This document shows positions 1-5,757 of a stretch of DNA of 8,463 nt, piece by piece (positions within the stretch are counted from its first letter, which is position 1; each line of letters begins with the position of its first letter). The notes below the pieces were generated by a model, which was not told the origin of the DNA, made no database searches, and worked only from the letters and a program-made list of their open reading frames with translations. The DNA is from JAMLIA01 sp039810005 (GTDB lineage Bacteria; Chloroflexota; Chloroflexia; Thermomicrobiales; CFX8): the NCBI GenBank assembly GCA_039810005.1, contig JBDHWD010000121.1:1-8463 (forward strand), in the 5' to 3' direction. The position numbers and the translations under genes were made by a program.

Positions 1-1127
1 GACAGGATGAGGTTCGTGCTGATCGGGGCGACCTGGTAGAGGCGGGTTTCGCGGAACTTGCGCTCGATGTCGAACTCGGCGGCGAAGCCGTAGCCGCCGT
101 GCGTCTGCAGGGCGACGTTGGCGGCCTCCCAGGAGGCGTCGGCGGCGAGCATCTTGGCCATGTTTGCCTCAGCACCACAGGGCTGGCCGGCGTCGAAGAG
201 CTCGGCGGCGCGCTGGCGCATCAGGTCGGCGGCGCGGATGTTGACGTGGGCGCGCGCGATCGGGAAGGCGACGCCCTGGTTCTGACCGATCGGGCGGTCG
301 AAGACGACACGCTCCTTCGCGTAGGTCGTGGCGCGGTCGATAAACCAGTCGCCGTCGCCGACGCACTCGGCCGCGATCAGGATGCGCTCGGCGTTCATGC
401 CGTCGAGGATGTAGCGGAAGCCCTTGCCCTCCTCGCCGATCAGCTGGCTCGCCGGCACTTCCAGCCCATCGAAGAAGACCTGGTTCGTGCCGTGGTTCAT
501 CATCGTCTCGATCGGGCGCGCCTCGAAGCGGTCGGCCGGTGCGTCGCGCAGATCGACGAGGAAGACGGACAGACCGTCCGACTTGCGAGCGACCTTGTCG
601 CGCGGCGTCGTGCGCGCCAGCAGCAGCATCAGGTCGGAGTGCTGGACACGAGAGATGAAGATCTTCTGGCCGGAAACGACGTAGTGGTCGCCACGTCGGA
701 CGGCGGTCGTGCGCAGGCTGGTCGTGTCGGTGCCGCTATCCGGCTCGGTCACGCCGAACGCCTGCAGACGCAGCTCACCGCTGGCGATCTTCGGCAGGTA
801 CTCGCGCTTCTGCTCCTCGGAGCCGTGCCGCAGCAGCGTGCCCATCGTGTACATCTGGCCGTGACAGGCACCGGCATTGCCACCGGAGCGGTTGACCTCT
901 TCCAGGATGATCGAGCCTTCGGTGATACCGAGGCCGAGGCCGCCGTACTCCTCGGGGATGAGTGCCGAGAGGTAGCCCGCCTTCGTCATCGCCTGGACGA
1001 ACTCCTCGGGATAGCCACGCTTCTGGTCCAGCTCGCGCCAGTAGTCATCGGTAAAGCGTCGACTCAGCTCACCAACCATCGCGCGAAGCTCGGCATGGAG
1101 CGCAACCCGCTCGCTGTCAGCACTCAC
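1..1127 (-). CDS. Acyl-CoA dehydrogenase (3' end missing at window edge)
   Basis: FAD-dependent acyl-CoA dehydrogenase, expected to introduce a trans-2,3 double bond into an acyl-CoA and pass electrons to ETF. The visible part is 375 codons; the family is usually about 380-390, so only the last dozen or so codons lie outside the window. Seen in the translation: an N-terminal helical part with PEEYGGLGLG (58-67), the FAD/substrate loop FGVTEPDSGTD (124-134), the central beta domain with VVSGQKIFISR (150-160), the C-terminal helical domain with KERVVFDRPIGQNQGVAFP (271-289), and QTHGGYGFAAEF (341-352). The usual C-terminal catalytic YEGT is replaced by VAPIST (366-371). A glutamate in NAERILIA (E247) lies where isovaleryl-CoA and long-chain dehydrogenases carry their catalytic base (known for those families; its role here is inferred). 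The start is GTG with GGGGGA six bases upstream; the first internal ATG is codon 17. Substrate not assignable. Confidence 0.93.
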   Translation of the reverse strand, partial: MSADSERVALHAELRAMVGELSRRFTDDYWRELDQKRGYPEEFVQAMTKAGYLSALIPEEYGGLGLGITEGSIILEEVNRSGGNAGACHGQMYTMGTLLRHGSEEQKREYLPKIASGELRLQAFGVTEPDSGTDTTSLRTTAVRRGDHYVVSGQKIFISRVQHSDLMLLLARTTPRDKVARKSDGLSVFLVDLRDAPADRFEARPIETMMNHGTNQVFFDGLEVPASQLIGEEGKGFRYILDGMNAERILIAAECVGDGDWFIDRATTYAKERVVFDRPIGQNQGVAFPIARAHVNIRAADLMRQRAAELFDAGQPCGAEANMAKMLAADASWEAANVALQTHGGYGFAAEFDIERKFRETRLYQVAPISTNLIL

Positions 1128-1133
1128 GGCAAT

Positions 1134-1139
1134 TCCCCC
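1134..1139 (-). promoter_or_regulatory. Ribosome binding site deciding the GTG start of the acyl-CoA dehydrogenase
   Basis: On the minus strand GGGGGA sits six bases before GTG at 1127. This favours the GTG over the internal ATG at codon 17, which would remove part of the N-terminal helix. Confidence 0.6.
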
Positions 1140-1280
1140 GTTTCACCACCATGTCCAACCCACTGCCCTCATCCGTCAGCATAACGGAACGGTCCGCGCG
1201 ACACTACTACGCACGTTCGTGGCCGATGAAGGTGAGTCCTCGCATCGGCTCGTTGGTGAGTGCCAGCGCTCGATCGGGTC

Positions 1281-1286
1281 TACAAT
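1281..1286 (+). promoter_or_regulatory. Candidate -10 box for the dehydratase gene
   Basis: TACAAT matches the bacterial -10 consensus at five of six positions and lies 47 bases before the ATG at 1334, inside the 206-base divergent gap. I see no good -35 hexamer at 16-18 bases; TTGGTG further upstream is too far (22 bases). On the opposite strand a weaker TATGCT (1178-1183) could serve the acyl-CoA dehydrogenase. Both are guesses from sequence similarity only. Confidence 0.3.
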
Positions 1287-1320
1287 GACGACACGATCAC
1301 GGTCACGGGAAATGGGAAAT

Positions 1321-1326
1321 GAGGGG
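1321..1326 (+). promoter_or_regulatory. Ribosome binding site deciding the dehydratase start
   Basis: GAGGGG is seven bases before the ATG at 1334. It overlaps the G of an in-frame ATG at 1319, so that earlier ATG has no usable site of its own. This makes 1334 the likely start. Confidence 0.65.
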
Positions 1327-1333
1327 ACAGGCA

Positions 1334-2308
1334 ATGACGGTCGTATCTTCGCTCCGTCCGACGATGGATGAGGTCTACGCGGCGCGGGCGCGGCTACGCG
1401 GCGTCACGGTCGAGACCCCGTTGCTGCAGCTGTGGGGCAGCGACTCGATCTGGATCAAGCCGGAAGTCCTGCAGCCTGTTGGCAGCTTCAAGATCCGCGG
1501 CGTGTTCAACGCGATCGCTGCGCTCGATCCGGAGGAGCGCGCCAAAGGCGTCAGCACTGTCTCGTCCGGCAACACGGCTCAGGCGGTCGCCTGGGCGGCG
1601 CGCAAGTTCGGCGTTCCGGCTCGCGCCGTGATGCCGACCACGACGCCCGAGACGAAGGTGCGTGCGACCGAGGCGTACGGCGGCATTCCGGACATGCGCT
1701 CGTTCGATGAGGCGTTCGGCTATCTGCGGCATGGCGGTTACAAGGATTTCGAGGACACCTTCATCCATCCGGTCGCCAATCGCGACCTGCTTGCCGGGCA
1801 CGGCACGATCGCGCTGGAGATCTTCGAGACGATGCCGGATGTCGAGACGGTCTTCGTGCCGATCGGTGGTGGTGGATTGATCAGCGGCATCTCCAACGCG
1901 CTGAAGCAGCTCGCGCCGAACGTGCGGATGGTCGGCGTTCAGCCGGAGGGCTGCACGCCGGTGATCGCCGGACTCGCTGCCGGCAAATCAGTCGATGTCG
2001 AGGTCAACACGATCTGCGATGGCGTCGCGGTGAACTTCATGTTCCCGGAGATGTACGAGGTCCTGCGTGATCTGGTCGATGACATCGTGACCGTGCCGGA
2101 TGATGATGTCGTGCGCGCCATCCGCCACCTGGCGCTGCGCAACAAGATCGTCGCCGAGGGCGCTGGCGCGTTGGCGGTCGCCGCGGCGGTGCGGCACGGC
2201 GGCGCAGGCAAGAGCATCGCGATGATCAGCGGCGGCAGCATTGACCCTGCCAAGCTCGCCGAAATCCTCACGAGTGACTATGAGGACATCGTCTCGTTGG
2301 CGAAGTAG
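1334..2308 (+). CDS. Threonine/serine dehydratase-like PLP enzyme (fold type II)
   Basis: PLP-dependent lyase of the tryptophan-synthase-beta fold, most like catabolic threonine/serine ammonia-lyases, which turn threonine or serine into 2-oxobutyrate or pyruvate plus ammonia. It is 324 residues and has no C-terminal ACT regulatory domain, so it resembles the TdcB/serine-racemase size class rather than biosynthetic IlvA. Seen: PLP Schiff-base lysine K53 in GSFKIRG (50-56), cofactor loop VSSGNTAQA (76-84), phosphate-binding loop IGGGGLISG (177-185), VAEGAGA (273-279) and SGGSID (299-304) near the C-terminus. Two signatures are off: relatives usually have SGNH where this has SGNT, and SGGN where this has SGGS. 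That leaves room for another substrate; serine racemase-like or ectoine-pathway (EutB-like) enzymes share the fold. It is divergent from the acyl-CoA dehydrogenase and appears monocistronic. Family is secure, substrate is not. Confidence 0.9.
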   Translation: MTVVSSLRPTMDEVYAARARLRGVTVETPLLQLWGSDSIWIKPEVLQPVGSFKIRGVFNAIAALDPEERAKGVSTVSSGNTAQAVAWAARKFGVPARAVMPTTTPETKVRATEAYGGIPDMRSFDEAFGYLRHGGYKDFEDTFIHPVANRDLLAGHGTIALEIFETMPDVETVFVPIGGGGLISGISNALKQLAPNVRMVGVQPEGCTPVIAGLAAGKSVDVEVNTICDGVAVNFMFPEMYEVLRDLVDDIVTVPDDDVVRAIRHLALRNKIVAEGAGALAVAAAVRHGGAGKSIAMISGGSIDPAKLAEILTSDYEDIVSLAK

Positions 2309-2397
2309 GCATTCTGCAGCGGGTGTGATTGCGCCTGCGCGTGGTGCGACATGTGTGAGCGTGTCTCGTTGTTCGGCGCGACAGCCAGCCCCGAAGC

Positions 2398-2433
2398 CTG
2401 TCATTTCGAACCGCAGTGAGAAATCTCCCACCC
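2398..2433 (+). repeat. Dispersed palindromic repeat, unit A copy 1
   Basis: Starts with the head CTGTCATTTCGA and ends with GAGAAATCTCCC. It is an inverted copy of 2555-2590: the two agree over the 12-base head and the 12-base tail and differ in the 8-10 bases between. It lies in the convergent gap between the dehydratase and the DUF1684 gene. Bases 2309-2397, between the dehydratase stop and this unit, show nothing I can name. Confidence 0.7.
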
Positions 2434-2451
2434 TTTTGCGGCAATCGGACG

Positions 2452-2514
2452 GGGGACGGATTCTTCGCTCGGGGTGCCACCGCCTAAAAGGCAACCGGGC
2501 CATGAATGACAGAG
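2452..2514 (-). repeat. Dispersed palindromic repeat, unit B copy 1
   Basis: Read on the minus strand it begins CTCTGTCATTC and ends GAAGAATCCGTCCCC, and matches 2625-2687 in inverted orientation; both are 63 bases. The middle holds a small hairpin, GCC-TAAAA-GGC on the plus strand. The head CTGTCATT and the tail pattern are shared with unit A, so A and B look like diverged members of one family. Confidence 0.7.
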
Positions 2515-2535
2515 GAGAGGGCTGGGGCGCGGCTG

Positions 2536-2555
2536 CGGTCGTCTGCATACGACCG
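2536..2555. repeat. Perfect 7-bp inverted repeat between repeat units
   Basis: CGGTCGT (2536-2542) and ACGACCG (2549-2555) flank a six-base loop, CTGCAT. It touches the tail of the second A unit and could be part of that element. No T-run follows on either strand, so it is not a typical intrinsic terminator. Confidence 0.45.
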
Positions 2556-2590
2556 GGGGAGATTTCTCGCGTGCGCGCTCGAAATGACAG
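2555..2590 (-). repeat. Dispersed palindromic repeat, unit A copy 2
   Basis: On the minus strand it reads CTGTCATTTCGA, then a GC-rich decamer, then GAGAAATCTCCCCC. It is the inverted partner of 2398-2433. With the other copies the order across the gap is A forward, B reverse, A reverse, B forward. Confidence 0.7.
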
Positions 2591-2624
2591 ACGGCGGGAG
2601 TGGCTGCCGCGCCGCATCCCCTGT

Positions 2625-2687
2625 CTCTGTCATTCGACGCCGGGAGCCCTTGGGCAGTGGCACCCGGCAGTGAAGAATCCGTTCCCC
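2625..2687 (+). repeat. Dispersed palindromic repeat, unit B copy 2
   Basis: Begins CTCTGTCATTC and ends GAAGAATCCGTTCCCC, with GTGGCACCC also conserved relative to 2452-2514. The middle can fold as GCCGGG/CCCGGC enclosing GCCC-TT-GGGC. The inner stem is longer than in the other B copy but sits in the same place, although the bases differ. Bases 2688-2750, after this unit, show nothing I can name. Confidence 0.7.
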
Positions 2688-2750
2688 TTTGCTGAACTCC
2701 CGAACGCCGGACGAGCGGATTGGCCGCCGGTCCTGCACGCTCCAAATCCA

Positions 2751-2783
2751 CGAGGCCACATGGAGAACATCCATGCGGCCTCG
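2751..2783 (-). terminator. Strong hairpin downstream of the DUF1684 gene, possible terminator
   Basis: CGAGGCC (2751-2757) pairs with GGCCTCG (2777-2783) and CATGGA (2759-2764) pairs with TCCATG (2770-2775). That gives 13 base pairs, one mismatch and a five-base loop. It lies 22 bases past the stop codon of the minus-strand DUF1684 gene and could also stop plus-strand transcription from the dehydratase. The bases after it are TGGATTTGG on the minus strand and TACGACTTATC on the plus strand, so there is no clean U-tract. The structure is clear; the termination role is inferred. Confidence 0.5.
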
Positions 2784-2805
2784 TACGACTTATCGAGCGG
2801 AGTCG

Positions 2806-3357
2806 CTATTCGTGCGATTCGCTGGATTCCTTGTTCGGATAGATCTTCTCGCCCGCGCGGATCGGGACGCGCAGCCAGTTCTCCATCGGCGGGACGGTGC
2901 AGACCCAGTTGTCGTTGTACTGGCAGTACGGCGCGTAGGCGTAGTTGAAGTCGACCGACAGCCGCCCGTCCGGGCGCTCCTGCGGATCGACGGTACGCCC
3001 CGCTCCGTAGGTCTCGGCGGTGTTGGTGCTGTCGCGGAACGGGATCAGCAGACGGCCGCGCTCCGGCTCGCGATAGACGGTCAGCGTCACATCCTGCCCA
3101 TCAACGTTGAACGTGATACGGCCATACGGGATGTATTCGCGGACCTCGCCCGTGGTGGTCGGCAGCTCGACCGGATCGTGCGGCACGTCGGTATCGACCT
3201 CCAGCACGAATGCCAGATCGGTGTTCTCTTCAAAATAGTCCAGCGGGACGAAGCTCATCTTCTGCGTCTCGGTCAGAGGCGAATGCTCGTTGGTGCGCAT
3301 GAACTCATCGCGGCGCTGTCGATAGCCGGCCAGTCGCGATGGTCGTGTTGTCGCCAT
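2806..3357 (-). CDS. DUF1684 family protein
   Basis: A 183-residue soluble protein of the DUF1684 family, whose function is not established as far as I know. Recognition rests on the C-terminal core: LLIPFRDSTNTAETYGAGR (103-121), DGRLSVDFNYAYAPYCQYN (130-148) and VPPMENWLRVPIRAGEK (155-171). This reproduces the family pattern of a Thr/Asn-rich loop, an aromatic Asn-Tyr-Ala-Tyr strand, a cysteine pair (C145, C153) and an ENxLxVPIxAGE ending. The N-terminal part has the usual YRQRRDEFMRTNEHSPLT stretch (12-29), followed by FVPLDYFEENTDLAF. No signal peptide or membrane segment. The ATG at 3357 has AGGAG nine bases upstream; an in-frame GTG at 3411 would start inside the palindrome region and has no such site. 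It follows the unknown gene on the same strand after 56 bases and may have its own promoter there. Confidence 0.88.
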   Translation of the reverse strand: MATTRPSRLAGYRQRRDEFMRTNEHSPLTETQKMSFVPLDYFEENTDLAFVLEVDTDVPHDPVELPTTTGEVREYIPYGRITFNVDGQDVTLTVYREPERGRLLIPFRDSTNTAETYGAGRTVDPQERPDGRLSVDFNYAYAPYCQYNDNWVCTVPPMENWLRVPIRAGEKIYPNKESSESHE

Positions 3358-3366
3358 AATCCTGGG

Positions 3367-3371
3367 CTCCT
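3367..3371 (-). promoter_or_regulatory. Ribosome binding site for the DUF1684 gene
   Basis: AGGAG (within GAGAGGAG) nine bases before the ATG at 3357. It decides against the in-frame GTG at 3411. Confidence 0.65.
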
Positions 3372-3382
3372 CTCGGATCGCT

Positions 3383-3399
3383 ATACCCCATGGGGGTAT
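3383..3399. promoter_or_regulatory. CsoR-type operator-like palindrome upstream of the DUF1684 gene
   Basis: ATACCCC (3383-3389) and GGGGTAT (3393-3399) form a perfect 7-bp inverted repeat around ATG. It begins 26 bases upstream of the DUF1684 start codon. TACCC-N-GGGTA pseudopalindromes of this kind are typical operators for CsoR/RcnR/FrmR-family repressors that sense copper, nickel, formaldehyde or persulfide. No such repressor and no metal gene is in the window, so the assignment is by resemblance only. An intrinsic terminator for the minus-strand gene is less likely, because no T-run follows on that strand. Confidence 0.45.
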
Positions 3400-3428
3400 T
3401 TTACCAGACACGTCTAGTCTTTTGTCGT
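3398..3428 (-). promoter_or_regulatory. Candidate promoter for the DUF1684 gene
   Basis: On the minus strand ACGACA (3423-3428) and TAAAAT (3398-3403) are separated by 19 bases. The -10 match is five of six; the -35 match is four of six and the spacing is long. The -10 box overlaps the edge of the ATACCCC palindrome, which is where a repressor would block RNA polymerase. The -35 lies within the last codons of the preceding gene. Confidence 0.3.
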
Positions 3429-4241
3429 CGGGTCCGGTTCGCCATCGATCCGCAGCCAGGCCTTCATGCGCTGCTTGATAGCATCGACCGATTCCTCGGC
3501 AGCAAGTTGCTTCTTCACCGTCGACCAGCCGCCACGCTCGGTCTCGTAGATCGACTGGCCACCGTGGACGCGGAAGAAGGCAGCGCGGTCGGCGTATTGA
3601 ATGAGGAACCAGTCGTAGAGCATCGTCGGCTGCGGCGCAGCGCCGTGCAGATAGAGCGGATGGTATGCGCCATCAACCTGCTGGTCATCGACGTAGATCT
3701 CACGCGCGGCCACGACGCCCGGCACCTCGACGATCAGCTCGGTCACGGCAGCGTAGAGCCGTGGGTACTGCACCTTGCGCTCACGCCAGCGCATGCCGAG
3801 GTCGAGCGGCAGCAGCGAGCCGGATCTGACTTCCTTCAGCACCGAGGCGATCGCCTTCTCCGGATCGGAGCGCAGCGCCTTCCCGAGGGTCAGGCGATCC
3901 GCGCCGCTCGGCTTGGTGAGCCGCGGCGCGTCCTTGCCATCGACCATGACCATACCGAAGCGGTTCGCTGTCTCGCGAGCGAATGTGGTCGAGGTTGTTC
4001 GACGCGTGAGCAGGAAGCGATCCCAGCCGCTCTCGGGATGGAAAATCGGCAGGGCGTCGATTGCCGAGCTGGCGTAGCGCGATCCAACGATCGCGTTCGA
4101 GACGATCCAGCCGAGGGCGAAGGCCAACCGGTCCGGAGTTGCGAGATAGGCAACATCTTCCGCGGTGTCCTCTGCGAGAGGCACCTGTTCAAGCTCGCTG
4201 TAATTGTGTAGCGCAAGCTCGACCTGTTCACGAATGTCCAT
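3414..4241 (-). CDS. Unrecognised 275-residue protein
   Basis: I do not recognise this family. The translation reads as a mixed alpha/beta soluble protein with no signal peptide, membrane segment, CxxC pair or nucleotide-binding loop. Visible landmarks are an acidic N-terminus rich in Glu and Leu (1-30), FALGWIVSNAIVGSRYAS (41-58), FHPESGWDRFLLTRR (67-81), an internal FGMVMVDGKDAPRLTKP (95-111), a basic RWRERKVQYPRLY (151-163), a beta-rich stretch VEVPGVVAAREIYVDDQQVDG (171-191), an aromatic segment MLYDWFLIQYADRAAFFRVHGG (207-228), and a charged C-terminal helix ending AWLRIDGEPD. The start at 4241 is chosen because GGTGGAG lies nine bases upstream; an in-frame ATG at 4394 would add 51 residues (Cys, His and Arg rich) that do not look coding. 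It is divergent from the MFS gene and upstream of the DUF1684 gene on the same strand. Confidence 0.75.
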   Translation of the reverse strand: MDIREQVELALHNYSELEQVPLAEDTAEDVAYLATPDRLAFALGWIVSNAIVGSRYASSAIDALPIFHPESGWDRFLLTRRTTSTTFARETANRFGMVMVDGKDAPRLTKPSGADRLTLGKALRSDPEKAIASVLKEVRSGSLLPLDLGMRWRERKVQYPRLYAAVTELIVEVPGVVAAREIYVDDQQVDGAYHPLYLHGAAPQPTMLYDWFLIQYADRAAFFRVHGGQSIYETERGGWSTVKKQLAAEESVDAIKQRMKAWLRIDGEPDPTTKD

Positions 4242-4250
4242 CAAGGCGTA

Positions 4251-4257
4251 CTCCACC
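4251..4257 (-). promoter_or_regulatory. Ribosome binding site deciding the start of the unrecognised gene
   Basis: GGTGGAG nine bases before the ATG at 4241. A TTG codon immediately precedes the ATG and is the only close alternative. Confidence 0.55.
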
Positions 4258-4307
4258 TGTTCAACACAACGGTTTGCGCGCGCCATCCATCTGGCCACGT
4301 TCGGGCA

Positions 4308-4328
4308 TCGCAATGCGAGACAATGCGA
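4308..4328. repeat. Short palindrome plus tandem repeat in the divergent gap
   Basis: TCGCA-A-TGCGA (4308-4318) is a perfect short palindrome. Its CAATGCGA half is repeated one 10-bp turn later (4311-4318 and 4321-4328). It lies between the unrecognised minus-strand gene and the plus-strand MFS gene, near a minus-strand TATCAT (4344-4349) that resembles a -10 box. One-turn spacing suits an operator, but repeats this short also arise by chance. Confidence 0.25.
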
Positions 4329-4446
4329 TCCGTGTCGTTTATGATGATAGACGTTCGCGCCATCGAAGTTCAGATATTTCAGCATGTTGGTCATGTAAAG
4401 CCGACAAACTGGTCAGGTATTACCGCCACGGGGGAGGATCCACCGC

Positions 4447-5739
4447 ATGCCGGACCAACGCAGCGACCGCTCAATCTTTGGCATCTACACCGGTTGGGTC
4501 GTCGTTATCGCTGTCATGCTGACGCTGGCGATCAGCTCTGGCGGTCGATTCCTGTTTGGCGTCGTGCTGAAGCCAGTCAGCGATGAGTTTGGCTGGGATC
4601 GCGCCGACCTGGCGCTGGCGGTGACGATCAGTGTCGTGGCGCTCTCATTTCTGCAGCCCGCCATCGGCTGGATGGTGGACCGCTACGGCTCGCGCCGCAT
4701 CCTGATTGCGGGTGTCATCGTCACAGCCATTGCGATGCTGCCGATGACGGTCGTCAAGAGCCTCTGGCAGGTTTACGTGTTCTACGGCGTCCTGGCGGCC
4801 TTCGGCTTCGCCGCGACCTCGCCGGTGAACACGACCGCACTGGTGAACGGCTGGTTCGAGAAGCGCCGCGGACTAGCACTCTCGATGGCGACCTCCGGCT
4901 CAGCCTACGGCCAGCTGCTGATCGTCCCGATCGCCACCGTCATCCTGATGAACTGGGGCTGGCGGGCGAGCTATCTGGCGATCACGATCGCTATGCTCGT
5001 GATGATCCTGCCGATTTCAATCATGTTCATTAAGGATGCGCCACGCGATCGTGCGGCGGTCGGCAATGATGGAAAGGTCGATAACCGGCCGAAGGTCTCG
5101 CTCGGACGCGCCATCCGGACGCCGATCTACTGGCAACTGTCATTCGGCATGTTCGTCTGCGGCTTCACGATGTCGTTCACCTCGGTCCACATGATCCCGT
5201 ATCTGACCGACATGCCGGAGCATTCGGCTCACACGATGCAGACGACGGCTTCGCTGGCGCTCTCGGTCGTCGGCGCATGCAGCATTCTCGGCGCGATTAT
5301 CATGGGCTTCCTCTCCGACCGCGCCGGCCACCGGCAGATGCTGGCGCTCACCTACTTCCTGCGCGGTATGTCGTTCCTGATTCTGCTGGCTGTCGGTTCG
5401 TGGATTCCCGGCATCTTCATCGCCGCGATTGTGCTGGGGATTTCGTGGACTTCTACGACACCGCTCGCAGCCGCGATGTCAGCCAATATCTACGGTCGAG
5501 CATCGATGGCAACGATCTTCGGCTTCATCTTCACAGCGATGAATGTCGGCTCCGGTGTTGGCGCGTGGCTGGCTGGCCTGGATTACGACATCACCGGCAA
5601 TTACCACGCTTCGCTGCTGGCCAATATCGGCATGGGCGTCGCCGCAGCCGTCGTGACTCTCGCCATTCGTGAGCGCCCGATCGAGGCAGTTCCAGCAACG
5701 GTGCCGGGGCTGGCGCCGTCCGGTGTTGCGGGCGACTGA
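4447..5739 (+). CDS. MFS transporter, 12 membrane segments
   Basis: Inner-membrane secondary transporter of the major facilitator superfamily, 430 residues, the usual length. About twelve hydrophobic segments are visible (roughly 14-32, 55-75, 85-103, 108-130, 145-168, 173-195, 228-250, 268-288, 299-316, 322-343, 355-376, 388-406), with a charged central loop at 197-225. The MFS loop 2-3 motif is present as GWMVDRYGSRR (74-84), and its second-half counterpart is GFLSDRAGHR (287-296). NGWFEKRRGLALSMATSGSAYG (134-155) resembles the segment 4-5 region of oxalate/formate- and monocarboxylate-type carriers, so a small organic anion is a reasonable but unproven substrate. The start has GGGGGAGG nine bases upstream (4430-4437). 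It ends 18 bases from the stop of the convergent antiporter gene. Confidence 0.92.
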   Translation: MPDQRSDRSIFGIYTGWVVVIAVMLTLAISSGGRFLFGVVLKPVSDEFGWDRADLALAVTISVVALSFLQPAIGWMVDRYGSRRILIAGVIVTAIAMLPMTVVKSLWQVYVFYGVLAAFGFAATSPVNTTALVNGWFEKRRGLALSMATSGSAYGQLLIVPIATVILMNWGWRASYLAITIAMLVMILPISIMFIKDAPRDRAAVGNDGKVDNRPKVSLGRAIRTPIYWQLSFGMFVCGFTMSFTSVHMIPYLTDMPEHSAHTMQTTASLALSVVGACSILGAIIMGFLSDRAGHRQMLALTYFLRGMSFLILLAVGSWIPGIFIAAIVLGISWTSTTPLAAAMSANIYGRASMATIFGFIFTAMNVGSGVGAWLAGLDYDITGNYHASLLANIGMGVAAAVVTLAIRERPIEAVPATVPGLAPSGVAGD

Positions 5740-5757
5740 TCCAGAACGTACCGGCCG

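Noticed and set aside
99..1184. Long plus-strand open frame (361 codons) opposite the acyl-CoA dehydrogenase
   Set aside because: The minus strand across the same bases encodes an uninterrupted acyl-CoA dehydrogenase with family motifs. The plus frame is an antisense artefact of GC-rich codons, and its protein is low-complexity Val/Ala/Arg/Asp.
2398..2687. Repeat cluster as a CRISPR array
   Set aside because: Units alternate in orientation, spacing is irregular, and the units are of two lengths. No cas gene is present.
2241..2948. Plus-strand open frame through the intergenic gap (235 codons), and minus-strand frames over the same stretch
   Set aside because: They overlap the dehydratase end, the palindromic repeats and the DUF1684 gene and have no family resemblance. 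Their open state comes from the repeats.
3383..3403. Palindrome plus TTTT read as a plus-strand intrinsic terminator
   Set aside because: No plus-strand gene ends nearby. The stem is only seven pairs with a three-base loop, and the flanking genes are on the minus strand, where no T-run follows.
3390..4211. Plus-strand open frame (273 codons) opposite the unrecognised gene
   Set aside because: No plausible ribosome binding site, and a low-complexity Arg/Leu/Ala-rich product. The minus frame has a good start signal, more natural composition and a neighbour on the same strand. Because the minus gene is itself unrecognised, this rejection is a little less certain than the others.
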